64,000 bases of DNA. Origin: Hyphomicrobiales bacterium (GTDB taxonomy: Bacteria > Pseudomonadota > Alphaproteobacteria > Rhizobiales > Rhodobiaceae). The notes beneath the pieces are model-generated. The model was given only the letters and a program-made list of their open reading frames with translations, was not told the DNA's origin and made no database searches. The position numbers and the translations under genes were made by a program. Shown piece after piece: positions 62,872 to 64,000 of this stretch. The stretch is from assembly GCA_002869065.1 (NCBI GenBank), contig PKTR01000002.1, positions 124,001-188,000 on the forward strand. The letters are read 5' to 3'. Positions within the stretch are counted from its first letter, which is position 1. Every line of letters begins with the position of its first letter.

Positions 62872-64000
62872 TCAGGCGGCCTTGGAGCGGTTCGCCGCCC
62901 CGTTGATGCTGGTGCGATAGTATTCCTGCGCGGCGGCGACGCCCGACCCGAGCGTGATCGGCAGGTCGAGATCGGCCATGACCATTTCGGCCGTGGCGAT
63001 GCCCGACAACGCCATCACGTCGGTCATCGAGCCGAGATGGCCGATGCGGAACACCTTGCCGGCGACATCGCCGAGCCCGGCACCGAAGGCGACACCATAG
63101 GCGGACGCCGCATGGGCAACGATGCGGTTGGCGTTGAAGCCCTCCGGCGCAACGATCGCGCTGACCGTGTCGGACTGCAGCTTCTTTTCCTCGGCGCACA
63201 GCTTCATGCCCCAGGCGTCGACCGCCCGGCGAACGCCCTCGGCGATGCGGTAGTGACGGGCGAAGACATTCTCCAGACCCTCGGCTTCCAGCATGCGGAT
63301 CGAGTGGTCGAGGCCGCGGATCAGATTGACCGGCGGCGTATAGGGAAAGCCACCATCCGCATTGGTCTTCAGCATGTCGCGGAAGTCGAAGAAGCAGCGC
63401 GGGCAGCGGGCGCTTTCCATCGCCGCGAGCGCCTTCTGGCTGACCGCCAGGATCGACAGGCCGGACGGCAGCATGAAGCCCTTCTGCGAGCCGGTAATGG
63501 CGATATCGACGCCCCAATCGTCCATGCGGAAATCCATCGAGGCGATCGAGCTGACGCCATCGACGAACAGCAGCGCGGGGTGATGCGCATTGTCGAGCGC
63601 GCGGCGCACGGCGGCGACATCGGAGCGGACCCCGGTCGCGGTCTCGTTATGGGTGACGAGGACAGCGCGGATCTTGTGGCTGGAATCAGCGATCAGCGCC
63701 TGTTCGAAGGCATTGATCGGCGCGCCCCTGCCCCACTTCTCCTCGATCACCTGAACGTCCATTCCCTGGCGCTGGCACAGATCGATCCAGCGGTGCGAGA
63801 ACATGCCGTGGCGCGCGGCGAGGACCGTGTCGCCGGGCGACAGCGTGTTGGTGACGGCCGCTTCCCATGCGCCGGTACCGGTCGCCGGGAACAGGATCGT
63901 CTCGGCGCTCGTCGTCTTGACGATGCGCTTCACGCCCTCGAGCACGGGCTTGAACATGTCAACGAAGGTCGGCGAGCGGTGGTCGATCGACGGGAAGTCG
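62872..64000 (-). CDS. bhcA: Aspartate-glyoxylate aminotransferase BhcA, 5' end outside the window
   Basis: A class V PLP aminotransferase; 376 residues are visible and the frame continues past the right edge (DFPSIDHRSPTF before MFKPVLEG), so ~15-20 residues are missing. The PLP lysine is in ITGSQKGFMLPSG, and FPATGTGAWEAAV and HNETATGVRSD are family motifs of alanine/serine-glyoxylate aminotransferases. In the beta-hydroxyaspartate cycle BhcA transfers the amino group from L-aspartate to glyoxylate, giving glycine and oxaloacetate. It is the first gene of bhcABCD; the usual divergent IclR-type BhcR would lie just outside. Confidence 0.9.
   Translation of the reverse strand, partial: DFPSIDHRSPTFVDMFKPVLEGVKRIVKTTSAETILFPATGTGAWEAAVTNTLSPGDTVLAARHGMFSHRWIDLCQRQGMDVQVIEEKWGRGAPINAFEQALIADSSHKIRAVLVTHNETATGVRSDVAAVRRALDNAHHPALLFVDGVSSIASMDFRMDDWGVDIAITGSQKGFMLPSGLSILAVSQKALAAMESARCPRCFFDFRDMLKTNADGGFPYTPPVNLIRGLDHSIRMLEAEGLENVFARHYRIAEGVRRAVDAWGMKLCAEEKKLQSDTVSAIVAPEGFNANRIVAHAASAYGVAFGAGLGDVAGKVFRIGHLGSMTDVMALSGIATAEMVMADLDLPITLGSGVAAAQEYYRTSINGAANRSKAA

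Noticed and set aside
1-64000. tRNA, rRNA, insertion sequence or prophage
   Set aside because: No cloverleaf, rRNA-like segment, transposase or phage protein was recognised on either strand.

Overview
The window reads as a chromosomal segment of a GC-rich alphaproteobacterium, most likely in the Hyphomicrobiales (Rhizobiales). Supporting signs are the phoR-pstSCAB-phoU-phoB gene order, PstC and PstA with long N-terminal extensions, an imuA-imuB-dnaE2 cassette behind a GAAC-N7-GAAC LexA site, two copies of a RIME-like palindromic mosaic repeat, many TRAP transporters and ATGA or GTGA gene overlaps. The genus cannot be named from what is seen. No rRNA, tRNA, CRISPR array, insertion sequence or prophage gene was recognised.

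Layout. 1-662 is the 3' end of a HAD-IIA phosphatase. 699-16508 is a phosphate region: a Na/Pi cotransporter, a PiT permease, the glucan protein OpgG, an AraC/GyrI regulator, then phoR-pstS-pstC-pstA-pstB-phoU-phoB on the minus strand with a Pho-box-like site before pstS, and a PPK2 polyphosphate kinase divergent from phoR. 16909-19465 is rfbC-rfbB-rfbD for dTDP-L-rhamnose (rfbA is not here), followed by an acyl-CoA dehydrogenase.

21221-31037 is a catabolic region: TauE/SafE exporter, TRAP transporter, D-amino-acid-dehydrogenase-like flavoprotein, muconate-lactonizing-type enolase and acetolactate-synthase-like ThDP enzyme on one strand, with a divergent GntR regulator and an Asp/Glu racemase. 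It does not match a pathway I can name and is the best candidate for an undescribed system. After a repeat-rich spacer, 31699-39368 holds a second TRAP system with an N-formylglutamate-amidohydrolase-like enzyme, an RpiR regulator, an SLC13 permease and an agmatinase-family enzyme. One TRAP permease gene has a TAG at codon 4 of its apparent original start.

39512-49682 has a membrane TPR protein, a MerR regulator, an RTX serralysin-type protease and the SOS mutasome genes imuA-imuB-dnaE2. 50051-55574 has a TMEM43-like membrane protein, a secreted leucine-rich-repeat protein, a TadG/von Willebrand protein, an AT-rich spacer and an O-methyltransferase.

55891-64000 is a carbon-assimilation region. 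A BKACE enzyme and an L-carnitine dehydrogenase fused to a hotdog thioesterase should convert carnitine to glycine betaine. A DenD-like dehydrogenase and a small exported protein follow. On the opposite strand lies bhcA(partial)-bhcB-bhcC-bhcD, the beta-hydroxyaspartate cycle, which turns two glyoxylate into oxaloacetate and can take in glycine. Betaine demethylation could supply that glycine, so the two modules may be metabolically linked; that link is inference.
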